Assembly (NCBI GenBank): GCA_903864915.1
Contig: CAIPHS010000006.1
Span: forward strand, 1 to 34,602
Length of the DNA: 34,602 bases
From: an uncultured Candidatus Woesearchaeota archaeon
GTDB taxonomy: Archaea > Nanobdellota > Nanobdellia > UBA10117
Direction: 5' to 3'
The notes beneath the pieces are model-generated. The model was not told the DNA's origin, made no database searches, and worked only from the letters and a program-made list of their open reading frames with translations. The first letter of the stretch is position 1, and every line of letters starts with the position of its first letter. A program made the position numbers and the translations under genes. Below, piece after piece: positions 16,579 through 24,955 of the stretch.

Positions 16579-17085
16579 ATGGGTGCTACTGCATCCTTGC
16601 AGAAGATTTGCCTGCTAGGACTTCCAGAAGTTGGGAAAACCCAAATTGCCAAGCGTTATACTAGTGACGAATTTGAACGTGGTTATTTCAGCAGCCTTGC
16701 TGTAAAAATCTACAAGCGCGGCACAAACGTAGAATACGAAGGCAAGACTTACACAATTGTCAACTTTATCTGGGACGTGCCTGGGAGCTATTTGCATGGA
16801 GGCGCGAAGCAGCACGTGTTAAGTTACCTAGACAAGGCATCAGGCATCATAGCGGTTTACGACTGCACTAAACCAAATACTGTTGGCGAACTTGAACAGA
16901 TCCTTAAGGAATCCAAAATCATCGGCAAGAAACCGATTATTTTTGCGGCGAACAAGGCAGACCTGCTCCCTGCAGACAAAAGACATACACTTGCGCCGAA
17001 CCGCATATACACAAGTGCCAAGACTGGCGAGAACATACAGGAATTATTCATCATGCTGAACAGGCTGCTGCTTGACAAAATCTGA
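16579..17085 (+). CDS. Ras/Rab-like small GTPase 1
   Basis: G1 GLPEVGKTQ, G3 WDVPGSY, VYDCTKPNT, G4 NKAD, G5 TSAKTGENI; start 16579 (MGATASLQKICLLG) aligns with paralog start MNATKSAQKICVLG. Confidence 0.85.
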   Translation: MGATASLQKICLLGLPEVGKTQIAKRYTSDEFERGYFSSLAVKIYKRGTNVEYEGKTYTIVNFIWDVPGSYLHGGAKQHVLSYLDKASGIIAVYDCTKPNTVGELEQILKESKIIGKKPIIFAANKADLLPADKRHTLAPNRIYTSAKTGENIQELFIMLNRLLLDKI

Positions 17086-17096
17086 AAGCCACCCTA

Positions 17097-17115
17097 AAGT
17101 AAGCTTAAAAGATTT
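17097..17115 (+). promoter_or_regulatory. Promoter segment AAGTAAGCTTAAAAGATTT (GTPase 2)
   Basis: See 16543-16561. Confidence 0.55.
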
Positions 17116-17129
17116 AGTTCTGACATTTT

Positions 17130-17645
17130 ATGATGAATGCTACGAAAAGCGCGCAGAAAATCTGCGTTTTGGGGTTTTCGGAAAGCGGTAAGACCCAGAT
17201 TATTAGAAAGCATGTTCTTAACGAGTTTAAGGAAAAGTATGATGAAACTCTTGGCGCGCATGTTTACAAGCACACAAAAAACATCAACTACGAAGGCACA
17301 ATTTATACCATTGCAAATTTCCTTTGGGACGTACCTGGGAGGTATCAGCATAAACCATCAAAAGTGCCATTAACGTATATCTACAAGGCAGATGGTGTGA
17401 TAGGCGTTTATGACTGCACTAATCCATCCACCCTCAATGAACTTGAGCGGATTCTACAGGAAAATTCCGATTCAATCGGCAAATCCGCTGTTGTTTTTGC
17501 AGCAAACAAGGCGGATTTGATAGCAAAATCCAAGCGGCCACGGCTGCCTGAAAATCACATGTATGTCAGCGCAAAGACTGGCGAGAACATTGAGAGGCTT
17601 TTGAAGCTGCTTGACAAGAAAATACTTGCAAATGGCAAATTGTAG
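17130..17645 (+). CDS. Ras/Rab-like small GTPase 2
   Basis: G1 GFSESGKTQ, G3 WDVPGRY, VYDCTNPST, G4 NKAD, G5 VSAKTGENI. Confidence 0.85.
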   Translation: MMNATKSAQKICVLGFSESGKTQIIRKHVLNEFKEKYDETLGAHVYKHTKNINYEGTIYTIANFLWDVPGRYQHKPSKVPLTYIYKADGVIGVYDCTNPSTLNELERILQENSDSIGKSAVVFAANKADLIAKSKRPRLPENHMYVSAKTGENIERLLKLLDKKILANGKL

Positions 17646-17695
17646 TCCGGACATCATAAAGTCTTTTAAAACAAACTAACAAACATTAACTTTAC

Positions 17696-20173
17696 ATGCC
17701 TGAATTATTAGAATCACTTTTGAGTGAGTCAGACGAGCCGGATGACATTCTAGAAAAAATAAAGCTGTTTTTCATAAGCAACGACAACAGGCCGGAAACC
17801 ATCAAAACTCTGGCAAAAAAATTAAGGATTTCCCAAAAAGAACTGCACAACTCCATAAGCAATGATACTGAGCATGCAATTCACAGAAGCAACTTGTTTT
17901 ATTTTGATGAACATTGCCTGAGGGATGAAGCAAAAGCCAAACGCCTGATACGGACAAATTCTGCATTGGAGCAAATAAGATTGTTTTTTGTTAAAACTGA
18001 CAACAAGCGATGTTCTGTTGAGGAGATGGCCAATGGCTTAGGTGCCAGGTTATGCGATATTAGAACTGTTCTTAATGCCAGCAGCCTGATTAGCAAAGAA
18101 TCTGCTTTTTGCCTGGATAAAAAATACTTCACTGAGGACACAAGAATCATAGCCCTTGCCAACACCGACCTGCAGGAGCTGGTTAAAAATGACAAGTTCA
18201 TGCTTGCCGCAGACATATTCACCAACGCTGTAGCGAATGCCAACTCCATGTCTTATGCTGATGTACGAAGCTCTGGCCTAAACCTTGCTTATCTGTATTA
18301 CATCACCCAGAAACACGAGCACGAGGCATGGAACACAGACAGGCCAAAAACATCCGTTGAAAAAAGGCTGGAAATTTGCGGAGTGTCGCACAAGACGCCG
18401 TACGAAAGCTTGCAGGAAGCAGTTTTGAAAAATTTGCTAATGAGAAAAAAGGAAGGCAGGGAAAAGGACGTTGAGATTTTAGACATCATGCTGACTGCTG
18501 ATGAAAGGAAGCTGATGTGTGACAATCTGGTTGACGCCGGGCTTGCTGACGAAACACGTGCAGAATTCACCCTGCTATTCAACGGTAAACAATGGCGCCA
18601 TCATGCCTACCGGCTTAACATTGGCAAGATACAGAAATGTGCAAACAAGAACGAGCTTATCATTAATGAGCTCAACAAACAGGAGACATTGCGCTTGCTT
18701 CATGATGTGATGGATGGCAGCATCGCATATGCGCAACAGGCAACTGATATCAGCAACAACCTCATGGAGAGGCTGGAAAAGCTCGATCTCATAAAAATAG
18801 AGAGTGTTCCCGTAGGATGTTCGCAGGCAGACCCTCAGAATGTGCAGGAGTACAAGGTCATCAGGCTGTCTACAAAACTCCTGAAGTACAACACGCCCAT
18901 AATCACAAAAATACTTGAGGCCGACAAAAGCATCTCCTTGGAATCCACGCTAAGCATGCTAAACTTCGACTGCAACGAGAAAGACCTTGCTGAACTGAAC
19001 AAGCTCGGTGTTAAAACAAAAGATGACTTGCAGAAATTAGCAACAGCCAGCCAAAGCCAGATTGTTGAGCTGCCAAGATTTTTCGAGCCAACATGCTCAA
19101 ACTACAAAAACACAGTGGAAGCTAACGAAAACATCAGGCGAGTAGTAATCAGGGACTACGAAGGGAAATGGAGGTTTTCTGATGCTGTTGCCTATATGAT
19201 GAAACAATCAGATGTTACAGAAGAAAACCTGCGGCTCAAGCTGGAGGTCCTTCTTGTACGGCTGGGCAAGGATGCTAAGAATACACACAACAACCTGCTT
19301 TACAATAAGAACATTGAGGGTATGAAAGCCCAGGCGAAATTCGGCAATGCCAGTATCATAGAGCAGGCGCTTGAAGAAATAAGAACAGCTGAAAATCTGG
19401 AAAAAGCTGAAAAACGGAAGCTAAAACCCTGGAAGCCAGCGCCAGCTGTCAGGCAGCCAAAACCAAAGCCTGCCAGAGTCGAAAGCGTTAATAAATTTAG
19501 CACCCCGAAAAGGAGAATAATTGTGGAGGATAAAACTATGGGAGAATCAGATAAAGTAAACGAGGCTTACGTAATAAATTATGCAGATATTGCAGCTGCG
19601 TTAAAGCACGGTAAAATAGATATCACAAGCAAAGAAGGCCTTACTTATGTTGCTGAAATATGCGAAAATGCAGGCATGCCTGCAAAACCAGCCATGCAAA
19701 GAGCATATGCCACAAGGTACAAAATAAAAGAACTTGGCGGCGTTACAAAGGCAGCAAAGAAAGGAAACCTTGTTGCAATAATGATATATTTGCCAAAATC
19801 AGAAGACTTGGAAGGAAAAACTGGAGAGGCAAAGCCTGCAGAAGAAGTGCACACCGAAGATGCTGCTGCTCCTAAGACAAAAGGCAGAAAGGCAAAAACA
19901 GCAGATCCGATGAAATATGGAATAGAACCAAATTGCCAAACCTACTTGACTTCAATTGGCAAAACTTTGAATGTTTTGATGGAAAATAGCTTATCGGTGA
20001 TGACTTCTGAAGAGCTTGGCAAGGTAGAAGCTGGATTAGCAGAAGTTGATAGTATGCTGAAGGGCTATCTTTCAACCTACGTCATCCATAAACGGGAAGA
20101 ATTGGCAGACGCAACTGCAAAGCTGAAAAAGGCGCAGGATGAGATAAACAGCCTTGAAGACCTTGCAAAGTAA
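17696..20173 (+). CDS. 825-aa multidomain protein of unknown function
   Basis: Internal N-terminal repeat (ILEKIKLFFISNDNRPETIKTLAKKLRISQKELHNSI / ALEQIRLFFVKTDNKRCSVEEMANGLGARLCDIRTVL), P/K-rich linker ~590-620, distinct C-terminal domain and terminal coiled coil. Confidence 0.7.
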   Translation: MPELLESLLSESDEPDDILEKIKLFFISNDNRPETIKTLAKKLRISQKELHNSISNDTEHAIHRSNLFYFDEHCLRDEAKAKRLIRTNSALEQIRLFFVKTDNKRCSVEEMANGLGARLCDIRTVLNASSLISKESAFCLDKKYFTEDTRIIALANTDLQELVKNDKFMLAADIFTNAVANANSMSYADVRSSGLNLAYLYYITQKHEHEAWNTDRPKTSVEKRLEICGVSHKTPYESLQEAVLKNLLMRKKEGREKDVEILDIMLTADERKLMCDNLVDAGLADETRAEFTLLFNGKQWRHHAYRLNIGKIQKCANKNELIINELNKQETLRLLHDVMDGSIAYAQQATDISNNLMERLEKLDLIKIESVPVGCSQADPQNVQEYKVIRLSTKLLKYNTPIITKILEADKSISLESTLSMLNFDCNEKDLAELNKLGVKTKDDLQKLATASQSQIVELPRFFEPTCSNYKNTVEANENIRRVVIRDYEGKWRFSDAVAYMMKQSDVTEENLRLKLEVLLVRLGKDAKNTHNNLLYNKNIEGMKAQAKFGNASIIEQALEEIRTAENLEKAEKRKLKPWKPAPAVRQPKPKPARVESVNKFSTPKRRIIVEDKTMGESDKVNEAYVINYADIAAALKHGKIDITSKEGLTYVAEICENAGMPAKPAMQRAYATRYKIKELGGVTKAAKKGNLVAIMIYLPKSEDLEGKTGEAKPAEEVHTEDAAAPKTKGRKAKTADPMKYGIEPNCQTYLTSIGKTLNVLMENSLSVMTSEELGKVEAGLAEVDSMLKGYLSTYVIHKREELADATAKLKKAQDEINSLEDLAK

Positions 20174-20174
20174 G

Positions 20175-20200
20175 CTTTTCTTTTTCTCTTTTTTATTTTA
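20175..20200 (+). terminator. Pyrimidine/T-rich archaeal-type terminator
   Basis: CTTTTCTTTTTCTCTTTTTTATTTTA right after the stop of the 825-aa gene. Confidence 0.4.
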
Positions 20201-20857
20201 TGTAAAATAATCCAAGCAGCAGCTAGAAATGACCTGCTGCTGGTCTAAATACTTCCTTACAATTTCTTTCTCTTTTGAGCCGAGCAACCTTACGCCTTTG
20301 AAATATTTGGCATGAAGACCTTCGGGGCAAAAAACGCGTATGCCATCGTCGTCAGGATCCGGGCTTAGCTTGCGCTCAAGAATGCATTCGTCCGCTTCAA
20401 GTATGACGCCCTTGCACTTTTGAGCTTCAGCACAAACCTTATCCCACCAAGCGTCACCAAAACTCTTTGCTTTCTCTTTCTCCTCTTTAGGCACTCTAAA
20501 CCTATAGCCATCAAGAAAATTACGCCTTATCTTTTCCACCCATTCTTGATCTATACCCGCAGATATCAGCTCCGAATTGATATAAAACTGTTCAGCAATA
20601 GTATTCGCATAGCCCTCTGCAGTCATTAGCGCATCGGAATTGCTGAATCCTTTCATGTATGAATATTTACTGGCAAGATTTTTTTCGACATTTGCAAAAT
20701 ATAGAAAGTTTTTAGTTCCGGGTCTCGCGCGTCCGGGCGGCAAGGTCCCAGTATTGAACAGCACAAGCAGGCTTTCTAGGCTGGTGCCATGAAGCATCAA
20801 AGGCTTCTTTGACAAGCCATTATCCAATAGCTTGGCTATTCTCTCTTTGGGCAGCAT
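20198..20857 (-). CDS. Possible ADP-ribosyltransferase-fold protein
   Basis: LMLHGTSLESLLVLFNTGTLP...NFLYFANVEKNLASKYS...RVFCPEGLHAKYFKGVRLL resembles an H-Y-E ART arrangement; by eye only. Confidence 0.4.
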   Translation of the reverse strand: MLPKERIAKLLDNGLSKKPLMLHGTSLESLLVLFNTGTLPPGRARPGTKNFLYFANVEKNLASKYSYMKGFSNSDALMTAEGYANTIAEQFYINSELISAGIDQEWVEKIRRNFLDGYRFRVPKEEKEKAKSFGDAWWDKVCAEAQKCKGVILEADECILERKLSPDPDDDGIRVFCPEGLHAKYFKGVRLLGSKEKEIVRKYLDQQQVISSCCLDYFT

Positions 20858-20943
20858 TTTTTTACTAAAAGCAAGAGGGTTTTAAACCTAACCAAAAGAC
20901 TTATATATCAATTATATCAATATTGTAATTATAAGAGGTTAAA

Positions 20944-21308
20944 ATGGTTAAAGAAGATATTGAAAACTTAAAAATGAGTTCAAGTCAGATCCAACTGGAT
21001 TTATTGAACATATTGAGAAATACATAGAAAACAGCTGCCCGAACATGGGTGGGAATTACACCCAGCGTGCCTGCCATGACCGTGCAACCCGGTTATACAT
21101 GGCATACAAGATGTTAAGGGATACTAATGATAATAGCGTAATATACAACACCGTCACAACCAAAATTAGGAAAATTATGTCAGACTGTGGAAACAGCAAG
21201 TGTGGTGATGTAGCAATTGGCTTAGACGAGCTGGTTGGTTACCTAAGGAAAGAGGACAAGGCAACCAAAGCGGTTCAACCAGCGGAGGTTAAACCCGATG
21301 GCAGATAG
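20944..21308 (+). pseudogene. Small Cys-containing protein interrupted by a frameshift at an A5 run
   Basis: ATG 20944 frame reads MVKEDIENLK then hits TAG; frame of ORF 21045..21308 is open upstream as NEFKSDPTGFIEHIEKYIENSCPNMGGNYTQ. One extra A at 20970-20974 joins them. Confidence 0.6.
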
Positions 21309-21480
21309 TCCCGCAAGTATAAGTGGCTGTTACAAGTGGCTTACAGGCAGCTACAACACAGGTTATGGTCCCATAGACACTAGCAACAAATCTGAGGAAA
21401 ACCAGCCTGCAGCGCCAGATAAGCCCGCACAAAAAGACCCAAAAAGGCCCACTTTAGACGATTTTTTCCCGAAAAGGTAG
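21298..21480 (+). CDS. Small hypothetical protein
   Basis: ATG overlaps the end of the preceding ORF; SD-like GCGGAGGTTAAACCCG upstream. Confidence 0.45.
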   Translation: MADSPASISGCYKWLTGSYNTGYGPIDTSNKSEENQPAAPDKPAQKDPKRPTLDDFFPKR

Positions 21481-21588
21481 GCCTACCGAAAGCTTTTTAA
21501 AGTAACTTGCTTTTTCTATTTAAACAAAACGCAACTCTTAAAAAGAAGAGTGTGAGAACTGCGCTTTAGTGCTTGAAAAGGGAGAAAA

Positions 21589-21816
21589 ATGGGTACTGTA
21601 CCAAAAACATTGACGGATATGTTAAAAGAGAGCAGCAATTTACCTTTGGAACCTACTAAACAAGTTAAAACCGAGTTTAATCTTCCTCTTGAGATCTATG
21701 CTTTGTATGCTGATGCTTTCAAGGACACTTCTAATTTCAAACCTTTCTCTGAAATCAAAAACAATCCATTAGCATTAATTATACCATATCATAATTCTGG
21801 AGTAAAAAATGGGTAA
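21589..21816 (+). CDS. Small hypothetical protein
   Basis: SD GGGAGAA upstream; 3' overlap with the next ORF. Confidence 0.5.
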   Translation: MGTVPKTLTDMLKESSNLPLEPTKQVKTEFNLPLEIYALYADAFKDTSNFKPFSEIKNNPLALIIPYHNSGVKNG

Positions 21817-22168
21817 AAAAAGTAAAGAACAGTCACCAAATCCCCAAACATGCCCAATATTTTTAGATCTTGTCACAAAAACAGACGGTGAAAGCCCAAA
21901 ATGCGGCGATGCCCTCCTTGTCTTAAGTGATATGAGAATGTGCGTCAAAGTAGGTAGCCAAAAGCTTGCAGGCAATAAAAAGCTTGCTGAGGATTTGGGC
22001 TGCATAATCAATAACTGCGCAAAGGCACATTACGATTGTCAATCAGGACAGTATAATTGCCAAAAAAACGCGCAAATTTACAATAGAATAAAAGAAGCAT
22101 TAAAACCATACACAACCGAGAATGAAGCAAAAAGTTTTGTCGGTCTAACATCTGAGGTAGGAGATTAA
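21809..22168 (+). CDS. Small Cys-rich hypothetical protein
   Basis: Eight Cys: TCPIF, KCGD, RMCV, LGCIINNCAKAHYDCQSGQYNCQ. Confidence 0.55.
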   Translation: MGKKSKEQSPNPQTCPIFLDLVTKTDGESPKCGDALLVLSDMRMCVKVGSQKLAGNKKLAEDLGCIINNCAKAHYDCQSGQYNCQKNAQIYNRIKEALKPYTTENEAKSFVGLTSEVGD

Positions 22169-22169
22169 A

Positions 22170-23123
22170 ATGGCTGAATTTGTAAAAAGATGTCCGGAAT
22201 GCAATTCAATCAACCTATCCGTGGACGAAAAGCACGGTGAAGTTGTCTGCAAAAGCTGTGGAACTGTCATTGACGAGAACATGGTAGACACAACGCCTGA
22301 ATGGCGTGAGTTCTCTGAAGACGGCGAAGACAGGAGAAGGGCCGGTGCTCCAGCTACGTTCACCAAAGCAGACATGGGAACAGGTACAACTATTGGTACA
22401 GGTTCTGAAATCTACAATCTTCCTGGCGCCCAAAGAAGGCGTTTCTTAAGATTAAGGGAATGGCATAACCGTTCCTCAACAAGTTTGGAACGAAACCTAA
22501 GATATGCGCTTGTTGAACTGAAGAGAGTTGCATCAATATTGAATGTTCCTCCGGCAATTGAAGAGGAATCTGCAAGAATCTACAACATGGCCGTAAGAAA
22601 GGCTTTGGTAAGAGGCAGGTCAATGGAATCTGTCGTTGTCGGTGCAATTTACATTGCTGCAAGACGTTTCAATTTACCAAGAAGCCTGAACGAGATCTGC
22701 AAGATTACAAGAGCCAACAAAAGGGATGTCGGCAAGACATACAGATTCATAGCAAGAAGCTTGAACATCAAGCTGTTGCCTTCAGGCCCTGTTGACTACA
22801 TACCTAAATTCGCAAACAGGCTAAACTTTTCAGCCGCAACACAGACAAAGGCTGTTGAAATCCTGAAGAAAGCGCAAGAACTCGAATTAACCAGCGGCAG
22901 GGGCCCAATTGGATTGAGTGCAGCTGCCTTGTATGTCGCATCATTGCTAACTGGAGAGAAACGAACTCAAAGGGAAATAGCAGATGCTGTTGGTGTAACC
23001 GAAGTCACCATCCGAAACAGGTACAAGGAAATCATAGAAAAGCTCGGCCTCAAGGAATTAATGGAAAAAGCCATGGAAGCAGAAGCTGAGGTAGAGCGCC
23101 AGAAAGAGAAGAGAAAACGCTAA
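22170..23123 (+). CDS. tfb: Transcription initiation factor TFB
   Basis: Zn ribbon CPECNSINLSVDEKHGEVVCKSCGTVIDENMVDTTPEWREFS; two cyclin-like repeats. Confidence 0.97.
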   Translation: MAEFVKRCPECNSINLSVDEKHGEVVCKSCGTVIDENMVDTTPEWREFSEDGEDRRRAGAPATFTKADMGTGTTIGTGSEIYNLPGAQRRRFLRLREWHNRSSTSLERNLRYALVELKRVASILNVPPAIEEESARIYNMAVRKALVRGRSMESVVVGAIYIAARRFNLPRSLNEICKITRANKRDVGKTYRFIARSLNIKLLPSGPVDYIPKFANRLNFSAATQTKAVEILKKAQELELTSGRGPIGLSAAALYVASLLTGEKRTQREIADAVGVTEVTIRNRYKEIIEKLGLKELMEKAMEAEAEVERQKEKRKR

Positions 23124-23579
23124 ATGGCTAAATTAGAATACTTTATCTCAAGGGAATACATTTGGAACGAAACTGAAAAAGAAGTACAGCCATTAGGCAA
23201 ATTAGAGTCTACTACACTGCAATTGGTGCCTGGCATAACTATTGAAGTTGAACATAGTGGAGATGAGCGTGAAGATTTTGGCCTTTTTTCAGGCAAAATT
23301 CAAAATGTCACAATACCTTTAACGAGGTGGGATCAAACCAATGCTTTTAGTGCCTATCATCAGGCAGACGTTCGTTTAGAGCCTTATGACGCAGTAGAAG
23401 CCGCCAAAAAGTTCGGCGTATCTGTAAAAGACATCAAAGAGCGATTATTCCATTATACTACAATATTTGTTAACGGCGACATGCGAAGAGAAAAAAGAGC
23501 TACCAAACACATAGAAGATTTGCATTCAGCAACAAATCTACGTGAAGGCTTAGACACAGTTCTTGGCTGCGTTCAATAA
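23124..23579 (+). CDS. Hypothetical protein
   Basis: Starts immediately after the tfb stop; no family recognised. Confidence 0.6.
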   Translation: MAKLEYFISREYIWNETEKEVQPLGKLESTTLQLVPGITIEVEHSGDEREDFGLFSGKIQNVTIPLTRWDQTNAFSAYHQADVRLEPYDAVEAAKKFGVSVKDIKERLFHYTTIFVNGDMRREKRATKHIEDLHSATNLREGLDTVLGCVQ

Positions 23580-24637
23580 AATTTTTTAATAATTTTTTCA
23601 AATTCTTTCTCGGTTGCATCTGTCTTGATGCCTGTCCTGCTGAAATGCGTCCTTGCTGCCTTGAAGCCAGTTGACCATAGGTTTTCAATCACTGACTGCA
23701 GCCTTGGGACCTGCTTCAGGTGCATCGCTGCCAGGTCATAGAAGCCAACTATTGGTATTTTGGACTCCAAAAGAATAGTATGCAGCAAACTCTTGGTTTC
23801 TGCAGAAATATGTTTCATTTTAAACGTTAATCTAAACATTTTTTCAACAAGCTGTTCATCCCAAAGTTTTCCTAACCACATTGGACCTGCACCCTGGAAG
23901 CAGCCAATCTGCTGCAGAATCTTATCGGCCTTGTCTGCACCCCTTTCTGCCCGCAAATAACAGCGCATGTAATGCCTTGTTGTGTGTGCAAACAAAGGTG
24001 TAAGGGCAATATCGTATTGCGCGCCAACTTCCTGCACTTTCTTAATCAGAATTCGCAGGCCAGCTTCGTTCATCAGGTAATTGTACAAAGGCTTGGCTCC
24101 ATATTTCCTAAGACAAGCATCAGGATAAGTCCCGCACAAAGCTGAAGTGTCTGTTGCGGTGACTGCAATGATGCCGCCACGGTTTTCAACAATTGCTTTC
24201 ACGCCAGCGTCAAGAAATGGAACTGGAGTTCCGAACGGGTCAATGTCAACGTAACCAAACTTCTTGTCTTTGCGTTTGTGCCTGCCGGCGAGGAGCTCGT
24301 GAGCGCGGAGATTTGAAATAATTACTTTGAGTTTGTTCAATTTTGCATTTTGTTTCATCAATGCAAACGCTGTGGAGCTTGCGTCATTGATGTAAACCCT
24401 TTCCACGCCTGCTTCCTTCTTGATCCGCAGACCACGGACACCTGTTGCAGCCAGCAAGTCAACAGCAGACTCAACATTGCCGACAGCTTTCAGCAACAAA
24501 ACTGACAAATCCCTGTTAAGTGTCATGGCGGGATTGTAAAACACTGGAGCTTTTGAGTCAAGCTTGTACAATTTTGGGTCTGGAACTTTTAGTTTGACTG
24601 CTCCTTCAGTTATGTCTATAAACTTTACCCTTGTCAT
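23573..24637 (-). CDS. trm1: tRNA (guanine26-N2)-dimethyltransferase Trm1
   Basis: ITEGAVKLKVPD, VFYNPAMTLNRDLSVLLLKA, DLLAATGVRGLRIKKEAGV, YVDIDPFGTPVPFLDA; start 24637 preferred over the track's 24826. Confidence 0.95.
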   Translation of the reverse strand: MTRVKFIDITEGAVKLKVPDPKLYKLDSKAPVFYNPAMTLNRDLSVLLLKAVGNVESAVDLLAATGVRGLRIKKEAGVERVYINDASSTAFALMKQNAKLNKLKVIISNLRAHELLAGRHKRKDKKFGYVDIDPFGTPVPFLDAGVKAIVENRGGIIAVTATDTSALCGTYPDACLRKYGAKPLYNYLMNEAGLRILIKKVQEVGAQYDIALTPLFAHTTRHYMRCYLRAERGADKADKILQQIGCFQGAGPMWLGKLWDEQLVEKMFRLTFKMKHISAETKSLLHTILLESKIPIVGFYDLAAMHLKQVPRLQSVIENLWSTGFKAARTHFSRTGIKTDATEKEFEKIIKKFY

Positions 24638-24696
24638 GTTATTTGAATAGTAACAAGCCCTTATTAATACATTTTCCAACTTCATAATGTGAAAAA

Positions 24697-24870
24697 ATGG
24701 GAATGATTGAACCAAAAACATGGGGATGGATAAAAGTGTTAGGCGGCTTGGTCGCCTTTTGGTTTGCTTGGAAAACAGGCATAACAATGTATAGCTTAGG
24801 CGGCGCAGTAGCCATCTTAGCAACATTAGTTATCGTGGGCGGATTGAACCTAGCCATGAGCAAGAAGTAA
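24697..24870 (+). CDS. 57-aa small membrane protein (not in ORF track)
   Basis: MGMIEPKTWGWIKVLGGLVAFWFAWKTGITMYSLGGAVAILATLVIVGGLNLAMSKK; two hydrophobic segments; followed by a T-run. Confidence 0.6.
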   Translation: MGMIEPKTWGWIKVLGGLVAFWFAWKTGITMYSLGGAVAILATLVIVGGLNLAMSKK

Positions 24871-24888
24871 ACCTTAGCGCTTTTTTTC

Positions 24889-24905
24889 TTTTATTTTTGT
24901 TTTAT
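24889..24905 (+). terminator. T-rich archaeal-type terminator
   Basis: GCTTTTTTTCTTTTATTTTTGTTTTATT after the small membrane protein. Confidence 0.4.
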
Positions 24906-24955
24906 TAATTTGTCACAGAGCCAAGTTTCTTAAATTTGCATGTCCTGGTTAAACT

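Noticed and set aside
24638-24826. 63-aa N-terminal extension of Trm1
   Set aside because: Overlaps antisense to the small membrane protein; the conserved Trm1 start is MTRVKFIDITEG at 24637.
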